A stretch of 64,000 nucleotides of DNA. Origin: Nocardioides daeguensis. GTDB lineage: Bacteria; Actinomycetota; Actinomycetes; Propionibacteriales; Nocardioidaceae. Positions within the stretch are counted from its first letter, which is position 1, and the number at the start of each line of letters is the position of its first letter. Location: contig NZ_JAHTKU010000003.1 in NCBI RefSeq assembly GCF_019192965.1, forward strand, positions 1 to 64,000. The letters run 5' to 3'. This document shows positions 9,809-20,462 of the stretch, in pieces. The position numbers were made by a program, and so were the translations under genes. Under the pieces are notes generated by a model, which saw only the letters and a program-made list of their open reading frames with translations, was not told where the DNA came from and did not search any database.

Positions 9809-12709
9809 TCAGGCGCGCGGGATCTCCCGCATCTCGAAGGCCTCGACGATGTCGCCCTCCTTGATGTCCTGGAAGTTCTTGAGCACGAGACCGCACTCGA
9901 AGCCTTCCCGGACCTCGGCCGCATCGTCCTTCTCCCGCTTGAGCGAGGCGAGGTCGAGGTTGTCGGCCACCACGGCGCCGTCGCGCAGGACGCGGACCTT
10001 GGCGTTGCGGCGGATGACTCCACCGGTGACCATGCAACCGGCGATGTTGCCGATCTTGGACGAGCGGAAGATCGCCCGGATCTCCGCCTGGCCGAGAGCG
10101 TGCTCCTCGTACTCCGGCTTGAGCATGCCCTTGAGGGCCGCCTCGATCTCCTCGATCGCCTGGTAGATGACCGAGTAGTAGCGGATCTCGACGCCTTCCT
10201 TCTCGGCCATCTGACCCGCCTTGCCCTGCGGGCGGACGTTGAAGCCGATGATGATCGCGTCGGAGGCGGCAGCGAGGTCGACGTTGGTCTCGGTGATCGC
10301 ACCGACACCGCGGTCGATGACCCGCAGGCTGACCTCCTCGCCCACGTCGATCTGGGCGAGGGCGTCCTCGAGGGCCTCGACCGAACCGGACACGTCGCCC
10401 TTGAGGATGAGGTTGAGCTCCTGGCTCTCGCCCTTCTCCATGGAGGCCATGAAGTCCTCGAGGGTACGACGCACGCGGCGCTTGGCCTGCATGGCCGCCC
10501 GCTCGCGCGCCTCACGCTTCTCCGCGATCTGGCGGGCCATCCGGTCGTCCTCGACCACGAGGAAGTTCTGGCCGGCGCCCGGGACGGACGAGAGGCCGAG
10601 AACCATCGCGGGCCGGGCCGGGTCGGCCTCGGTCAGCTCGTTGCCGTGCTCGTCGAGCATGGCACGCACGCGACCGTGGGCCGGACCGGCGACGATCGAG
10701 TCGCCGACGCGCAGGGTTCCGCGCTGGACGAGGACGGTCGCGACCGGTCCACGGCCACGGTCGAGGTGTGCCTCGATGACCAGACCCTGAGCGTCCTGGA
10801 CCGGGTTGGCCCGCAGGTCGAGCGACGCGTCGGCGGTGAGCACGATCGCCTCGAGCAGCTTGTCGAGGTTGAGCCCGGCCTTGGCCGAGACGTCGACGAA
10901 CATCGCGTCGCCGCCGTACTCCTCGGGAACCAGGCCGTACTCGGAGAGCTGGCCGCGGACCTTGGTCGGGTCGGCCGCCTCCTTGTCGATCTTGTTGACC
11001 GCCACCACGATCGGCACGTTGGCCGCCTTGGCGTGGTTGAGCGCCTCGACCGTCTGCGGCATGACGCCGTCGTCGGCCGCGACCACGAGCACCGCGATGT
11101 CGGTCGCCTGGGCACCACGAGCACGCATCGAGGTGAAGGCCTCGTGACCCGGGGTGTCGATGAAGGTGATCCGACGGTCATTGCCGTCGACCTCGGTGTG
11201 GACCTGGTAGGCACCGATGTGCTGGGTGATGCCACCGGCCTCGCCGGCCACCACGTTGGCGTCGCGGAGCGCGTCGAGGAGCTTGGTCTTTCCGTGGTCG
11301 ACGTGACCCATCACGGTCACGACCGGCGGGCGGACGACCAGGTCGTCCTCGCCGCCCTCGTCGGCGCCGAACTCGATGTCGAACGACTCGAGCAGCTCGC
11401 GGTCCTCGTCCTCCGGGGAGACGACCTCGACGACGTAGTTGAGCTCGTCGCCGAGCAGCTCCAGCGTCTCGTCGCCCACCGACTGGGTGGCCGTGACCAT
11501 CTCGCCGAGGTGGAAGAGCATCTGGACGAGCGAGGCGGCGTCGACGCCGATCTTCTCGGCGAAGTCGGTCAGCGAGGAGCCCCGGGCGAGACGGACCGTC
11601 TCACCGTTGCCCTTGCGGACCCGCATGCCGCCGATCGTCGGGGCCTCCATGGCCTCGAACTCCTGGCGACGCGCCCGCTTCGACTTGCGACCGCGGCGCG
11701 CGGGACCGCCCGGGCGGCCGAAGGCACCCTGGGTCTGGCCACGCTGGCCGGGACGACCGCCGCCACCGGGACGACCGCCGCCACCGGGGCCGAAGCCACC
11801 GGGACCGCGACCGCCGGGGGCACCGGCACCTGCGCCGGCGCCGGGACGCCCCGGAGCACCAGCGCGACCGGGACCACCCGGACCACGGCCACCGGGGCCG
11901 GGACGGCCCGGACCGCCCGGACCGCGACCGCCGGGGCCGCCCTGCCCGAAGGCACCAGCGGACTTCGGCATCATCGCCGGGTTGGGACGCGGCATGCCGG
12001 GACGGCCACCGCCACCGGCGCCGGCCGGCGGACGCGGGCCGGCGGGACCGGCCTCACCCTCGCGCGGCGGCGGAGCGGGACGACGGCCCATGCCCTGGCT
12101 GGGCGCGAACGGGTTGTTGCCGGGACGCGGCGTGCCACCGGGCTTGCCGACCGGACGCGGCGCCGGGGCCGGGGCCTTGGGCGTCGGGGGCTTGGGCGCG
12201 CCGGGCTTGGCAGCCGGAGCAGCCGGGGCGGCCGGAGCCTCGGGGGCCTCGGGAGCAACCGGAGCCGCGGCGGCGGCGGGCTTCTCCTCGACCACCGGCG
12301 CCTCGGGGGCGGCGGGGGCCTTGGGACCGGGACGCGGGCCCGGGCGGGGGCCGCCCGGCTTGGGCGCGGCAGCGGCGGGAGCCTCGGCCACGGGAGCCAC
12401 GGCGGCCGGAGCCTCGGCGGCGGGAGCCGGCGCGGCAGCGGCGGGCGCCTCGGGCGCGGGCGCGGCAGCAGCCTTCTTCGCCGGCGCCTTGGGAGCGGGC
12501 TTGGCAGCCTCGCCCGCAGAGTCGCCGGCGGGCTTCATCTTGGCGAGCAGCTCGGCCCCGTAGGTCGCCTCGAACTTCTTCACGGCGGGGAGCTCGATGC
12601 TCGAGGACGCCGTCTTGGCGAACTCTCCAATGTCACTGAGCATCTTGAGCGCGTCGGCGCTCTTGATGCCGTACTGCTTCGCGAGTTCGGAAACTCGGGT
12701 CTTGGCCAC
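9809..12709 (-). CDS. infB: Translation initiation factor IF-2
   Basis: GTPase that places fMet-tRNA on the 30S subunit and promotes subunit joining. It has 966 residues. A small N-terminal IF2_N domain ([20 protein letters not shown]) is followed by about 280 residues of Ala/Pro then Gly/Pro/Arg low complexity typical of actinobacterial IF-2, and a second IF2_N segment ([21 protein letters not shown]). The G domain has GHVDHGKT (near 468-475), DTPGHEAF and NKID, and domains II-IV follow. The start is GTG at 12709, preceded by AAGGAG with a 5-nt spacer. The GC-rich low-complexity DNA throws large false reading frames on the other strand. Confidence 0.97.
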   Translation of the reverse strand: MAKTRVSELAKQYGIKSADALKMLSDIGEFAKTASSSIELPAVKKFEATYGAELLAKMKPAGDSAGEAAKPAPKAPAKKAAAAPAPEAPAAAAPAPAAEAPAAVAPVAEAPAAAAPKPGGPRPGPRPGPKAPAAPEAPVVEEKPAAAAAPVAPEAPEAPAAPAAPAAKPGAPKPPTPKAPAPAPRPVGKPGGTPRPGNNPFAPSQGMGRRPAPPPREGEAGPAGPRPPAGAGGGGRPGMPRPNPAMMPKSAGAFGQGGPGGRGPGGPGRPGPGGRGPGGPGRAGAPGRPGAGAGAGAPGGRGPGGFGPGGGGRPGGGGRPGQRGQTQGAFGRPGGPARRGRKSKRARRQEFEAMEAPTIGGMRVRKGNGETVRLARGSSLTDFAEKIGVDAASLVQMLFHLGEMVTATQSVGDETLELLGDELNYVVEVVSPEDEDRELLESFDIEFGADEGGEDDLVVRPPVVTVMGHVDHGKTKLLDALRDANVVAGEAGGITQHIGAYQVHTEVDGNDRRITFIDTPGHEAFTSMRARGAQATDIAVLVVAADDGVMPQTVEALNHAKAANVPIVVAVNKIDKEAADPTKVRGQLSEYGLVPEEYGGDAMFVDVSAKAGLNLDKLLEAIVLTADASLDLRANPVQDAQGLVIEAHLDRGRGPVATVLVQRGTLRVGDSIVAGPAHGRVRAMLDEHGNELTEADPARPAMVLGLSSVPGAGQNFLVVEDDRMARQIAEKREARERAAMQAKRRVRRTLEDFMASMEKGESQELNLILKGDVSGSVEALEDALAQIDVGEEVSLRVIDRGVGAITETNVDLAAASDAIIIGFNVRPQGKAGQMAEKEGVEIRYYSVIYQAIEEIEAALKGMLKPEYEEHALGQAEIRAIFRSSKIGNIAGCMVTGGVIRRNAKVRVLRDGAVVADNLDLASLKREKDDAAEVREGFECGLVLKNFQDIKEGDIVEAFEMREIPRA

Positions 12710-12802
12710 GGTTCTCCTTCTGGCCCAGACCCGGGGTGGATCTCAGACCGTTGGTGGGTGGTGCAGAACGAACTGGCTCATCGCGAGGTACTCATCGAGT
12801 GC

Positions 12803-13174
12803 TCATGAGCTGTTGCTCCAGTCTCTGTCGGTCGGATCGGTCCGAGCTGTCGCGGCCAGGTCGGCGACGTACTCCCCCACCGGCACGCTGGAGAGCCCAC
12901 CCGCGCCCGGAGCGATCCGGAGCGCACGGGAGAAGGCCTTCCGTCGTACCGCGAGGTCGTAGCAACCGGTCGTGGGGTGCAGGTGTGCTCCCCGTCCCGG
13001 CGCGGTGCCACCAGGATCGGGGACGACGGCCGGCCGGCCGTCGGATCCCGAGCCGGCGGTCACCCGCAACAACTCGCTCTTGGTGGCGCGTGCCCGGCAG
13101 CCGATGCAGGTCCGGACGGGCCCGGTCAACGGGACGACGTCTGGGCGTGCAGGGGAATTCGGTCGGTGTGCCAC
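12803..13174 (-). CDS. ylxR: YlxR family RNA-binding protein
   Basis: Small conserved protein (DUF448) nearly always placed between nusA and infB. It has 123 residues with VRTCIGCRARATKSELLRV and the signature PGRGAHLHPTTGCYDLAVRRKAF (GRGA plus the late Cys). In other bacteria YlxR proteins have been linked to nucleoid association and to regulation of RNase P activity; here that is inference from family. The start is uncertain. GTG at 13174 gives a 21-residue leader before the first conserved Cys; a TTG near residue 16 would be more compact. Confidence 0.88.
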   Translation of the reverse strand: MAHRPNSPARPDVVPLTGPVRTCIGCRARATKSELLRVTAGSGSDGRPAVVPDPGGTAPGRGAHLHPTTGCYDLAVRRKAFSRALRIAPGAGGLSSVPVGEYVADLAATARTDPTDRDWSNSS

Positions 13175-13291
13175 CAGAGATGAACTCTACCGCTTGGATG
13201 GCTGGGAAGCCGAACCGGCACCGGCTCCGGGGGCGATCCCAGTCACACCGGACGCACTGGTCGGTCTGTCCGTACGTCGCCACGGCGGGCA

Positions 13292-13326
13292 GCACGGGCC
13301 CGGCCCGCCGGCCCGCCGGCCCGTGC
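13292..13326 (-). repeat. Hairpin directly after nusA
   Basis: Perfect 9-bp inverted repeat GCACGGGCC / GGCCCGTGC (13292-13300 and 13318-13326) with a very GC-rich interior. It starts 10 nt after the nusA stop on the minus strand and sits before ylxR. It has no T tract. Since NusA itself modulates hairpin-dependent pausing, a pause or attenuation role is possible but not shown. Confidence 0.5.
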
Positions 13327-13336
13327 CTGACCTGGC

Positions 13337-14305
13337 TCAGGCCTCTTCGTCGGAGTGGATGTCGATGCGCCAACCGGTGAGGCGGGCGGCGAGGCGGGCG
13401 TTCTGGCCCTCCTTGCCGATCGCGAGGGAGAGCTGGAAGTCGGGCACGACCACCCGCGCCGAGCGGGCAGCGGCGTCGACCACGGTGACCGACTGGACCT
13501 GGGCCGGCGAGAGCGCGTTGGCCACCAGCCGGGCGGGGTCGTCGGACCAGTCGACGATGTCGATCTTCTCGCCGCCGAGCTCGGCCATCACGTTGCGGAC
13601 CCGCTGGCCCATCGGGCCGATGCAGGCACCCTTGGCGTTGACGCCCGAAACGGTCGACTTCACCGCGATCTTGGTGCGGTGACCGGCCTCGCGGGCGATC
13701 GCCGCGATCTCGACGGTGCCGTCGGCGATCTCGGGGACCTCGAGCGCGAACAGCTTCTTGACCAGGCTCGGGTGCGAGCGGGACAGGGTGACCTGCGGGC
13801 CGCGCATGCCCTTGCGGACCGAGACGACCAGGCACTTGATCCGGGTGCCGTGGCGGTAGTCCTCACCCGGGACGCGCTCGCTGGCGGGCAGCTGCGCCTC
13901 GATCCGGCCGAGGTCGACCAGCACGTCGTCGGGGTTGCGGCCCTGCTGGATGACCCCGGAGATGATGTCGCCCTCCTTGCCGGAGAACTCACCGAACTTG
14001 ATCTCGTCCTCGGCGTCGCGCAGCCGCTGCAGCATGATCTGCTTCGCGGTCGTCGCGGCGATCCGGCCGAAGCCGTCCGGCGTGTCGTCGAACTCGCCGA
14101 CCTTGTTGCCCTCGGCGTCGATCTCGGCGGCCAGCACGGTGACGTGCCCGGTCTTGCGGTTGAGCTCGACCCGCGCCTGCGGGACCGAGCCCTCGGTCTT
14201 GTGGTACGCCGTGAGCAGCGCCTGCTCGATCGCCTCGACGAGGACGTCGAACTTGATCTCCTTCTCGCGCTCCAGCGTCCGGAGGATGCTGAGGTCGATG
14301 TCCAT
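13337..14305 (-). CDS. nusA: Transcription termination/antitermination factor NusA
   Basis: Binds RNA polymerase and nascent RNA to modulate pausing, termination and antitermination. It has 322 residues, the short actinobacterial form without C-terminal acidic repeats. The N-terminal polymerase-binding domain ([17 protein letters not shown]) is followed by an S1 domain ([20 protein letters not shown], about 112-180) and two KH domains ([16 protein letters not shown] and [19 protein letters not shown]). Its ATG overlaps the rimP stop by one base (TGATG). Confidence 0.97.
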   Translation of the reverse strand: MDIDLSILRTLEREKEIKFDVLVEAIEQALLTAYHKTEGSVPQARVELNRKTGHVTVLAAEIDAEGNKVGEFDDTPDGFGRIAATTAKQIMLQRLRDAEDEIKFGEFSGKEGDIISGVIQQGRNPDDVLVDLGRIEAQLPASERVPGEDYRHGTRIKCLVVSVRKGMRGPQVTLSRSHPSLVKKLFALEVPEIADGTVEIAAIAREAGHRTKIAVKSTVSGVNAKGACIGPMGQRVRNVMAELGGEKIDIVDWSDDPARLVANALSPAQVQSVTVVDAAARSARVVVPDFQLSLAIGKEGQNARLAARLTGWRIDIHSDEEA

Positions 14306-14853
14306 CAGTCGGCGTCCTTGTCCATCGGGTCGTCCATCGGGTCGACCATCGTGTCGTTGCTGTCCTTGCGGTTGAACTCGATCTGCACCAGCGCCTTGCG
14401 GACCTCCGTGTACGCGACCCGCCGCTGCGCGCCCTCGACCTCGAGGTCCACGCCCTCGTCGTCCGAGGCGCCGATCCGGCCGGTCACGGTCACGTCGTCA
14501 GCGAGCGACACCTTCACCAGGCGGCCCTCGTTGCGGCGCCAGTGGCGCGGCAGCGTGAGCGGCCGGTCCACGCCGCGGGAGGTGACCTCCAGCGTGTACG
14601 GCAGCGCGCCGAGGGCCTTCGCGCCCCCGTCGGGGCCGTCGTCCTCCAGGACCCGGTCGATCACCTTGGTCGCGGATGCGACGTCGTCGAGCGTGAGCCC
14701 GCCGTCGGTGTCGACGGCGATCCGCAGCACGCGGCGCTTCCCGGCCGGGGTGAGCTCCACGGCCTCGAGGTCGAGGCCCAGCGCGGCGAGCGGAGCGACG
14801 AGGACGTGCTCGATCCGCTCTACTGTCGCTCCCTGAGCGGAATGAGTACCCAT
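14305..14853 (-). CDS. rimP: Ribosome maturation factor RimP
   Basis: Assists late 30S assembly with the S12 region. It has 182 residues. The N-terminal domain has [18 protein letters not shown] and [18 protein letters not shown]; the C-terminal Sm-like fold has [20 protein letters not shown] and [11 protein letters not shown]. The ATG at 14853 (MGTHSAQG) was chosen with GGGGAG upstream; a longer frame to 14958 would add 35 unsupported residues and run into the divergent gene. It is the first gene of the rimP-to-nucleoside-hydrolase run, so its upstream 77 nt probably hold the operon promoter. Confidence 0.94.
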   Translation of the reverse strand: MGTHSAQGATVERIEHVLVAPLAALGLDLEAVELTPAGKRRVLRIAVDTDGGLTLDDVASATKVIDRVLEDDGPDGGAKALGALPYTLEVTSRGVDRPLTLPRHWRRNEGRLVKVSLADDVTVTGRIGASDDEGVDLEVEGAQRRVAYTEVRKALVQIEFNRKDSNDTMVDPMDDPMDKDAD

Positions 14854-14930
14854 GGCGAGTCTCCCCGTGTCCTGTTGTGGCTGTGCGAGGCACACGATAC
14901 CCGCCCGCCCCGGCCAGATAGGGTCGCCGG

Positions 14931-15881
14931 GTGCCCGTCCGCCCCCGCCCCGTCTCACGACGGCTCGTCCTCGGCGGCGGGATCGGCGTCGCCACGCTGG
15001 CCCTGAGCGGCTGCGACGTCCTCGACGACGTCCTCGGCTCCGACGACGACCCGGGCGTGTCGGGCGCGGTCACACCGACCGCTCCCCCGGCCGACGCCGA
15101 CAGCGCCCTCGTCGAGGGCGTGCTCGCCGAGATCTCCACCACCGGCGGGCTCGCTGCCGCGACCGCCGCCGCCGACCCCGGGCACCGGGCCGCCGCCCGG
15201 CTGGCCCGGATCCACCGGATCCACGCGACCGAGCTCGGCGGCACCGTGGCGTCCGCCGCACCCGGCGCGGTCGCGCCGGCGGACCCGCAGGCGCTGCTCA
15301 GCGCCGAGGGGGCCCTGCAGCAGCAGCTCGTCGACGCCGCCCGGAAGGCCGACAGCGGAGGCCTCGCCCAGGTGCTGGCCTCGATGGCCGCCGCCCTGGG
15401 CCAGGCCCTGGTCGGCCGCAACACGTCGGCGCCCGCTTCGCTGCCCGCGGCCGCAGGTGACACCGGGCCCGCCGTCGCCGCCCTGCAGACCACCCTGGCC
15501 GCCGAGCACGCCGCCGTCTTCGTCTACGGCGCCCTCGGCGGGCAGACCTCCCGGTCCGGATCACCCGTGCTCTACGACGCCGTCACCTCGGCGTACACCA
15601 CCCACCGCTCTCGCCGCGACGAGCTCACCGCCCGCCTCACCGCCGCCGGCGCCGATCCGGTCGCCGCCGAGCCCGGCTACGGCCTGCCCGCCGACCTCGG
15701 TACGCCCGCCGCCGTCCGGGCGCGCGCCCAGGAGCTCGAGGAGTCGGCGGCCACGACCTACGCCTACCTCGTGGCCAACACGAACGCCGATGCCCGCGCA
15801 TGGGCGATCGACGCGTGCATCGACGCCGCCGTGCGCGCCGTCGCCTTCGGTGCCCGACCGGACCCGCTGCCCGGTCTGTGA
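14931..15881 (+). CDS. Tat/lipobox-bearing ferritin-like (DUF4439) lipoprotein
   Basis: A 316-residue predicted exported lipoprotein. The N-terminus has a twin-arginine-like [20 protein letters not shown] with the lipobox Cys at about 28, then a Ser/Asp/Pro linker. The last 140 residues form the ferritin-like DUF4439 fold ([67 protein letters not shown]). Whether it binds metal is not known. Its GTG is only 77 nt from divergent rimP; GATAGGGT lies a few bases before the start, so the mRNA may be nearly leaderless. Confidence 0.8.
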   Translation: MPVRPRPVSRRLVLGGGIGVATLALSGCDVLDDVLGSDDDPGVSGAVTPTAPPADADSALVEGVLAEISTTGGLAAATAAADPGHRAAARLARIHRIHATELGGTVASAAPGAVAPADPQALLSAEGALQQQLVDAARKADSGGLAQVLASMAAALGQALVGRNTSAPASLPAAAGDTGPAVAALQTTLAAEHAAVFVYGALGGQTSRSGSPVLYDAVTSAYTTHRSRRDELTARLTAAGADPVAAEPGYGLPADLGTPAAVRARAQELEESAATTYAYLVANTNADARAWAIDACIDAAVRAVAFGARPDPLPGL

Positions 15882-15919
15882 CCTCCCGGGCTCGTCGAGC
15901 AGCCCGCGCCCCACGTTCG

Positions 15920-15948
15920 TCGAGCAGCGGCGAGCCGCGTATCGAGAA
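15920..15948. repeat. REP-like palindromic repeat, copy A (short)
   Basis: TCGAGCAGCGGCGAGCCGCG followed by TATCGAGAA. This is a short version of the dispersed element with TCGAGyAGC and CGTATCGAGA ends. It lies 40 nt after the lipoprotein stop in the gene-free stretch, just left of the two longer copies. Confidence 0.6.
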
Positions 15949-15990
15949 GCCTCACGATGCTGCCGGGACTCTGCTTCGCGTGCCGCACGA

Positions 15991-16043
15991 GGTCTCGATA
16001 CGGCCGTCGCGGCTTCGTCCCTCAGCCGCGGCCCTCCTCGACC
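15991..16043. repeat. REP-like palindromic repeat, copy B
   Basis: 53-bp element opening with GGTCTCGATACGGCCGTCGC and closing with CCCTCCTCGACC. The interior is an imperfect palindrome (GTCGCGGCTTCG / CTCAGCCGCGGC). It is followed by a 20-nt spacer that recurs after copy C, so copies B and C form a 73-bp tandem unit. Confidence 0.7.
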
Positions 16044-16063
16044 TTCCCGGCCGATCCGCTGCA

Positions 16064-16116
16064 GATCTCGATACGCGCCTCGCGACCTCGTTCCTCGGTC
16101 GCGGCGCTACTCGATC
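16064..16116. repeat. REP-like palindromic repeat, copy C
   Basis: 53-bp element opening with GATCTCGATACGCGCCTCGC and closing with GGCGCTACTCGATC. The interior palindrome is GCGACCTCG / CTCGGTCGC. It begins exactly 73 bp after copy B, and both are followed by the near-identical spacer CTTCCCGGCYGATCCGCTGC. Confidence 0.7.
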
Positions 16117-16136
16117 TTCCCGGCTGATCCGCTGCA

Positions 16137-16483
16137 CTGCTCGTTCCTCGCAGTGCAGCGGGCCGGTAAAAACGCCAGCGGCTCGCGACCTCCGACATCC
16201 GGGGAACTCCCGAGACGTCCCCCGAAGTCGGGGCCGCGAACCGCTGGTGACCGGGGACAACGGTCATCTGACGACTGGGAGAGGTGGGGCTCACCGATCG
16301 CCGTGTGCACAATCATGCAGCAGAACGGGTACCAGGGCCCGCCATCGCGATCCTCATAAATGTGCACTGCATAAACCTGCAGACAAGGCCGCCCTCGCCC
16401 GGGGTCGCAGCGAGGCCCGTCGAGCGGGTGCACGGCGGGCCGGGACGCGCACCGACGGGTACGTCAGCACCCGTCAGCACCCG
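16137..16483. other. Gene-free stretch with a long hairpin and AT-richer segment
   Basis: The 602-nt gap 15882-16483 is the only one over 300 nt. After the repeats it holds a long imperfect hairpin (outer arms 16175-16187 and 16235-16247, CCAGCGGCTCGCG and CGCGAACCGCTGG; inner arms around 16192-16205 and 16218-16231). Then comes an AT-richer segment (16290-16385) with several TGCA words (GTGCACAATCATGCAG, TGTGCACTGCATAAACC). Reading frames cross it on the minus strand, but they run through the repeats and match nothing I recognise. It could hold a small RNA or the wreck of a mobile element. Confidence 0.4.
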
Positions 16484-17194
16484 TCAGCGCCAGGAGGCGA
16501 GCAGGCCGGGGATGTCGGCGAGGCGCCGGGCGACGGCGTCGGGCTCGCCCTCGGTGTGACCGACCTGGTCGGCCGGGATCGTGCTGTGCGGGACGTGGAT
16601 GGCGCGCAGGCCGGCGTTCTGGGCGCCCCAGACGTCGTCGAAGAGCCGGTCGCCGACGTAGACGCAGCCGGCGGGGTCGGTGACGCCGACGGCCTCCATG
16701 GCGACGCGGAAGGCGTCGGGCGAGGGCTTCGTCCAGGGGATCTCGCTGGTGTAGACGTCGCCGTCGATCAGGTCGAGGACCCCGTCGCGCTCGAAGAACC
16801 CGCAGTGCCAGGCGCGCGGCCAGATGGTGTTCGACAGCACGCCGACCTTGATCCCCTCGGCCCGCAGCCACCCGAACAGCGGCGCGACCTCCGGATCGGT
16901 GAGCGTGTGCGGCTCCCAGAACGCGTAGTAGGCGTCGAGCAGGTCGGGATCGTGGTCGAGCCCGGCCGCGTCGAACAGGTCGCCGATGGTCGCGCTGCGC
17001 TGGTGGTCGCGGCTGCGGCCCCAGATCACGCTGCCGGCCTCGTGCAGGCGGGCGGCGTGGGCGTGGTGGTCGTCCGAGGTGTCGGGGGTGGTCAGCACGG
17101 CCTGGGCGAGGGCCAGCGACTCCGCATGGAAGTCGATGTCGTGCCAGGCGGTGAGGGTGCCGCCCCAGTCGAAGATCACCGCGTCGACCGCCAT
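16484..17194 (-). CDS. HAD-superfamily hydrolase-like protein
   Basis: A 236-residue haloacid dehalogenase-fold protein with a helical cap. Motif I is VIFDWGGTLT (nucleophile Asp 9), motif II is VLSNT, the motif III Lys lies in KPSPDAF, and motif IV is VYVGDRLFDDVWGAQNAG. In motif I the second Asp of the usual DxD is Gly (DWG), as in a recognised subset of HADs, so ordinary phosphatase chemistry is not assured. The ATG at 17194 lies 2 nt after the stop of the CoA hydrolase gene, so it is the end of a proS-hydrolase-HAD run. An in-frame GTG at 17200 would overlap the upstream stop. Confidence 0.82.
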   Translation of the reverse strand: MAVDAVIFDWGGTLTAWHDIDFHAESLALAQAVLTTPDTSDDHHAHAARLHEAGSVIWGRSRDHQRSATIGDLFDAAGLDHDPDLLDAYYAFWEPHTLTDPEVAPLFGWLRAEGIKVGVLSNTIWPRAWHCGFFERDGVLDLIDGDVYTSEIPWTKPSPDAFRVAMEAVGVTDPAGCVYVGDRLFDDVWGAQNAGLRAIHVPHSTIPADQVGHTEGEPDAVARRLADIPGLLASWR

Positions 17195-17196
17195 GG

Positions 17197-18702
17197 TCAC
17201 ATCCTGCCGTCGCGCACGTAGTTCGCGTGCCAGCCGAGCGCCTCGTCGAGCAGGTGTGGCGTGTGCTGGGCGTGCGGGCGCGCCGCCCGCGCGCGGGCGA
17301 CGTAGTCGCGGAGCCGGTCGCGGTAGTCCGGGTGCGCGCAGCGGTCGATGATCCGGGTGGCGCGGTCCGAGGGCGAGAGACCGCGGAGATCGGCGAGCCC
17401 CTGCTCGGTCACCAGCACCTGGACGTCGTGCTCGGTGTGGTCGACGTGGCTGACCATCGGCACGATCGACGAGATCGCGCCGTCCTTGGCCAGCGAGTCG
17501 GAGACGAAGAAGTTGAGGTAGGCGTTGCGCGCGAAGTCGCCGCTGCCCCCGATGCCGTTCATGATCGAGGAGCCCATGATGTGCGTGGAGTTGACGTTGC
17601 CGTAGATGTCGGCCTCGATCATCCCGTTGATCGCGATGACGCCGAGCCGGCGCACCAGCTCGGGGTGGTTGGAGATCTCCTGGCTGCGCAGCAGGATCCG
17701 GCCCTTGTAGGACCCCGGGTTGGCGAGGAAGCGTCGCACCCCGTCCGGCGAGAGCCCGAAGGAGGTCGCGGACACCGCGCTCAGCTTGCCGGCGTCGAGC
17801 AGGTCGAGAAGCCCGTCCTGGATGACCTCGGTGAACGCGGTCATCTCCTCGAACTCGCTGGTGAGGAGACCCTCCATCACCGCGTTGGCGACGTTGCCGA
17901 CCCCCGACTGCAGCGGCAGGAGCGACGCCGGCAGCCGGCCCTGCTTGACCTCGTGACGCAGGAAGTCGACGAGCAGGCCGGCCATCCGCTGCGAGGACGC
18001 GTCGGGCGGGTCGAAAGGAGCGTTGCGGTCGGGCGCATCGGTCTCGACGATGGCCACGACCTTCGCGGGGTCGACGCGGAGGTAGGGGTCGCCGATCCGC
18101 TGCATGGCGTGCGTGAGCTGGATCGGGATCCGGTGCGGCGGCAGCGCGGCGCCGTAGTAGACGTCGTGGAAGCCCTCGAACTCGCGCGGCTGCCAGTGGT
18201 TGACCTCGAGGATCACCTTGTTCGCGCGCTCGAGCCAGGTCTTGTTGTTGCCGACCGAGCTGCTCGGGACGAGCAGGCCGTTGGGCAGGACCGCGGCGAC
18301 CTCGACGACGGCGACGTCGAGGTCGCCGTAGAACCCGAACCATGCCTGTTGCGCGGAGTGGCTCAGGTGGGTGTCGACGTAGTCGACCTTGCCGTCGTTG
18401 ATCAGGCGACGCAGGGTCGGGTCGCTGTTGTACGGCAGACGCTTGGCGAGGCCGTCCACGCCCGCCAGGGCGCCGTCGAGCTCCGGCGCCGTCGAGGCGC
18501 CGGTCCACAGCGAGACCTGGAAGTCCTCGCCGCGCGCGTGTGCCGCGTCGATCCGGGCGGCCAGTGCCCCCGGCACCGCCTTGGGATAGCCGGCACCGGT
18601 GAACCCGCTCATCCCGACCGCGTTCCCGGGACGGATGTGCGCCGCCGCCTCCTCCGCCGTCGCGCGCCGGGTGGCGAGGACCGGGCAGGTGATCCGCTCC
18701 AT
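17197..18702 (-). CDS. Acetyl-CoA hydrolase / acetate CoA-transferase family protein
   Basis: A 501-residue member of the family that moves CoA between acyl-CoA and acetate or succinate (Cat1, AarC, Ach1). The two halves are visible: an N-terminal CoA-transferase domain (GMSGFTGAGYPKAVPGALAAR, LPNGLLVPSSSVGNNKTW) and a C-terminal domain with LQSGVGNVANAVMEGL, the Glu-bearing GMIEADIYGNVNSTHIMGS and GSGDFARNAYL. Sequence alone does not separate hydrolase from succinyl-CoA:acetate transferase. It starts 2 nt after the proS stop. With acetoacetyl-CoA and ethylmalonyl-CoA genes elsewhere in the window, a role in acetate/CoA balance is plausible. Confidence 0.88.
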   Translation of the reverse strand: MERITCPVLATRRATAEEAAAHIRPGNAVGMSGFTGAGYPKAVPGALAARIDAAHARGEDFQVSLWTGASTAPELDGALAGVDGLAKRLPYNSDPTLRRLINDGKVDYVDTHLSHSAQQAWFGFYGDLDVAVVEVAAVLPNGLLVPSSSVGNNKTWLERANKVILEVNHWQPREFEGFHDVYYGAALPPHRIPIQLTHAMQRIGDPYLRVDPAKVVAIVETDAPDRNAPFDPPDASSQRMAGLLVDFLRHEVKQGRLPASLLPLQSGVGNVANAVMEGLLTSEFEEMTAFTEVIQDGLLDLLDAGKLSAVSATSFGLSPDGVRRFLANPGSYKGRILLRSQEISNHPELVRRLGVIAINGMIEADIYGNVNSTHIMGSSIMNGIGGSGDFARNAYLNFFVSDSLAKDGAISSIVPMVSHVDHTEHDVQVLVTEQGLADLRGLSPSDRATRIIDRCAHPDYRDRLRDYVARARAARPHAQHTPHLLDEALGWHANYVRDGRM

Positions 18703-18704
18703 GC

Positions 18705-20462
18705 TCAGGCGAGTCCGACCAGGTGGGCGACCGCGTCGGCGACGGCAACGTCGTTCCGCTCCCCCGTGCGCCGGTCCTTGACCTCGATCACACCGTCGGC
18801 GACGCCCCGGCCGACGGTGACGATCGTCGGGACGCCGATCAGCTCGGCGTCCTTGAACTTCACTCCGGGGCTGATCTTGCCCGCGCGGTCGTCGTAGATG
18901 ACGTCGAGGCCGGCGGCGGTGAGCCCGGCGACGAGCTCCTCGGCCGCGGCGAAGACCGCCTCGTCCTTGCCAGCGGCGACGACGTGGACGTCGGCAGGGG
19001 CGACGTGGCGCGGCCAGCACAGGCCGATCTCGTCGAGGGTGTTCTCGGCGATGGCGGCGACGGCGCGGGTCACTCCGATGCCGTAGGAGCCCATCGTGAC
19101 CGTGACCAGCTTGCCGTTCTCGTCGAGGACCTTGAGGTCGAGGGACTCGGCGTACTTGCGGCCCAGCTGGAACACGTGGCCCATCTCGATGCCGCGCGCG
19201 GACTCGAGGGTGCCGGAGTCGCAGTTGGGACAGGCGTCGCCGTCGCGGACCTCGGCGGCCTCGATCGTGCCGTCGGCGGTGAAGTCGCGGCCGGCGACCA
19301 GGTCGATCACGTGGGACCCCGCGACGTCGGCGCCGGTGACCCAGCGGGTGCCCTCGGCGACGCGCGGGTCGAGCAGGTAGCGGATGCCGGAGGTGCTCTC
19401 CTCGCCGAGCACGCCGGGCCCGATGTAGCCCTTGACCAGCGCCGGGTGTTTGGCGAGCTCGGCCTCGTCCATGGCCTCGACCTCGATCGGCTCGAGCTGG
19501 CCCTCGAGCCGCTTCTGATCGACCTCGCGGTCGCCGGGCAGGCCGATGGCGAGCGGCTCGCGGGTGCCGTCGGGGTGCTTGAGCACGACGAGCACGTTCT
19601 TGAGCGTGTCGCCGGCGGTCCAGGGCCGGTCCTCGCGGGGGAACGCCGCGTTGAGGTGGCCGACGAGCGTGTCGATGGTCGGGGTGTCGGGGGTCGCCTC
19701 GGCGTGGGCGGCCGGCACGGCGTCGTACGACGTGGGCGCGGGCGGGCGGACCTGGACGGCCTCGACGTTGGCGGCGTAGTCGCAGCTGGTGCAACGGACG
19801 TAGGTGTCCTCGCCGACCTCGGCCTTGGCGAGGAACTCCTCCGACTTCGAGCCGCCCATCGCGCCGGCGGTCGCCTTGACGATGGCGTAGTCGAAGCCGA
19901 GCCGGTCGAAGACCCGGACGTAGGCCTCGCGGTGCTTCTGGTACGACGTCTCCAGGCCCGCGTCGTCGACGTCGAAGGAGTAGGAGTCCTTCATCGTGAA
20001 CTCGCGACCGCGCAGCAGGCCCGCACGCGGACGCGCCTCGTCGCGGTACTTGGTCTGGATCTGGTAGAGGCTCAGCGGCAGGTCCTTGTAGGAGCTGTAC
20101 ATGTCCTTGACCAGGAGGGTGAACATCTCCTCGTGCGTGGGACCGAGCAGGTAGTCGGCGTCCTTGCGGTCCTTGAGCCGGAAGATGCCGTCGCCGTACT
20201 CGGTCCACCGGTTGGTCGCCTCGTAGGGCTCGCGCGGGAGCAGCGCGGGGAAGGACACCTCCTGCGCGCCGATGCCGTTCATCTCGTCGCGGATGATGCC
20301 CTCGATCTTGCGCAGCACGGCGAGGCCGAGCGGCAGCCAGGTGTAGATGCCCGGCGCGGCGCGACGGATGTAGCCGGCCCGCAGGAGCAGCCGGTGGCTC
20401 GGGACCTCGGCGTCGGAGGGGTCCTCCCGCAGGGTCCGCACGAACAGGGTCGACATCCGCAT
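18705..20462 (-). CDS. proS: Prolyl-tRNA synthetase, bacterial type
   Basis: Charges tRNA-Pro with proline. It has 585 residues, the long bacterial form with a YbaK-like editing insertion (about 225-390, with [14 protein letters not shown] and [18 protein letters not shown]). Class II motifs are present: motif 2 region [25 protein letters not shown] and motif 3 [24 protein letters not shown] / CPNCDSG pair of CxxC segments flanks the insertion. The C-terminal anticodon domain ends in AHLVGLA. ATG at 20462 gives [17 protein letters not shown] at 20468 is also possible. Confidence 0.95.
   Translation of the reverse strand: MRMSTLFVRTLREDPSDAEVPSHRLLLRAGYIRRAAPGIYTWLPLGLAVLRKIEGIIRDEMNGIGAQEVSFPALLPREPYEATNRWTEYGDGIFRLKDRKDADYLLGPTHEEMFTLLVKDMYSSYKDLPLSLYQIQTKYRDEARPRAGLLRGREFTMKDSYSFDVDDAGLETSYQKHREAYVRVFDRLGFDYAIVKATAGAMGGSKSEEFLAKAEVGEDTYVRCTSCDYAANVEAVQVRPPAPTSYDAVPAAHAEATPDTPTIDTLVGHLNAAFPREDRPWTAGDTLKNVLVVLKHPDGTREPLAIGLPGDREVDQKRLEGQLEPIEVEAMDEAELAKHPALVKGYIGPGVLGEESTSGIRYLLDPRVAEGTRWVTGADVAGSHVIDLVAGRDFTADGTIEAAEVRDGDACPNCDSGTLESARGIEMGHVFQLGRKYAESLDLKVLDENGKLVTVTMGSYGIGVTRAVAAIAENTLDEIGLCWPRHVAPADVHVVAAGKDEAVFAAAEELVAGLTAAGLDVIYDDRAGKISPGVKFKDAELIGVPTIVTVGRGVADGVIEVKDRRTGERNDVAVADAVAHLVGLA

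Noticed and set aside
10100..12808. 902-codon plus-strand frame opposite infB
   Set aside because: Composition is the mirror of IF-2 codons (Gly/Thr/Arg repeats at the low-complexity part); no domain, and infB is certain.
16107..16433. 108-codon minus-strand frame in the gene-free stretch
   Set aside because: It runs through REP-like repeats and a hairpin, has no recognisable domain and no ribosome site. I could not exclude a decayed gene.
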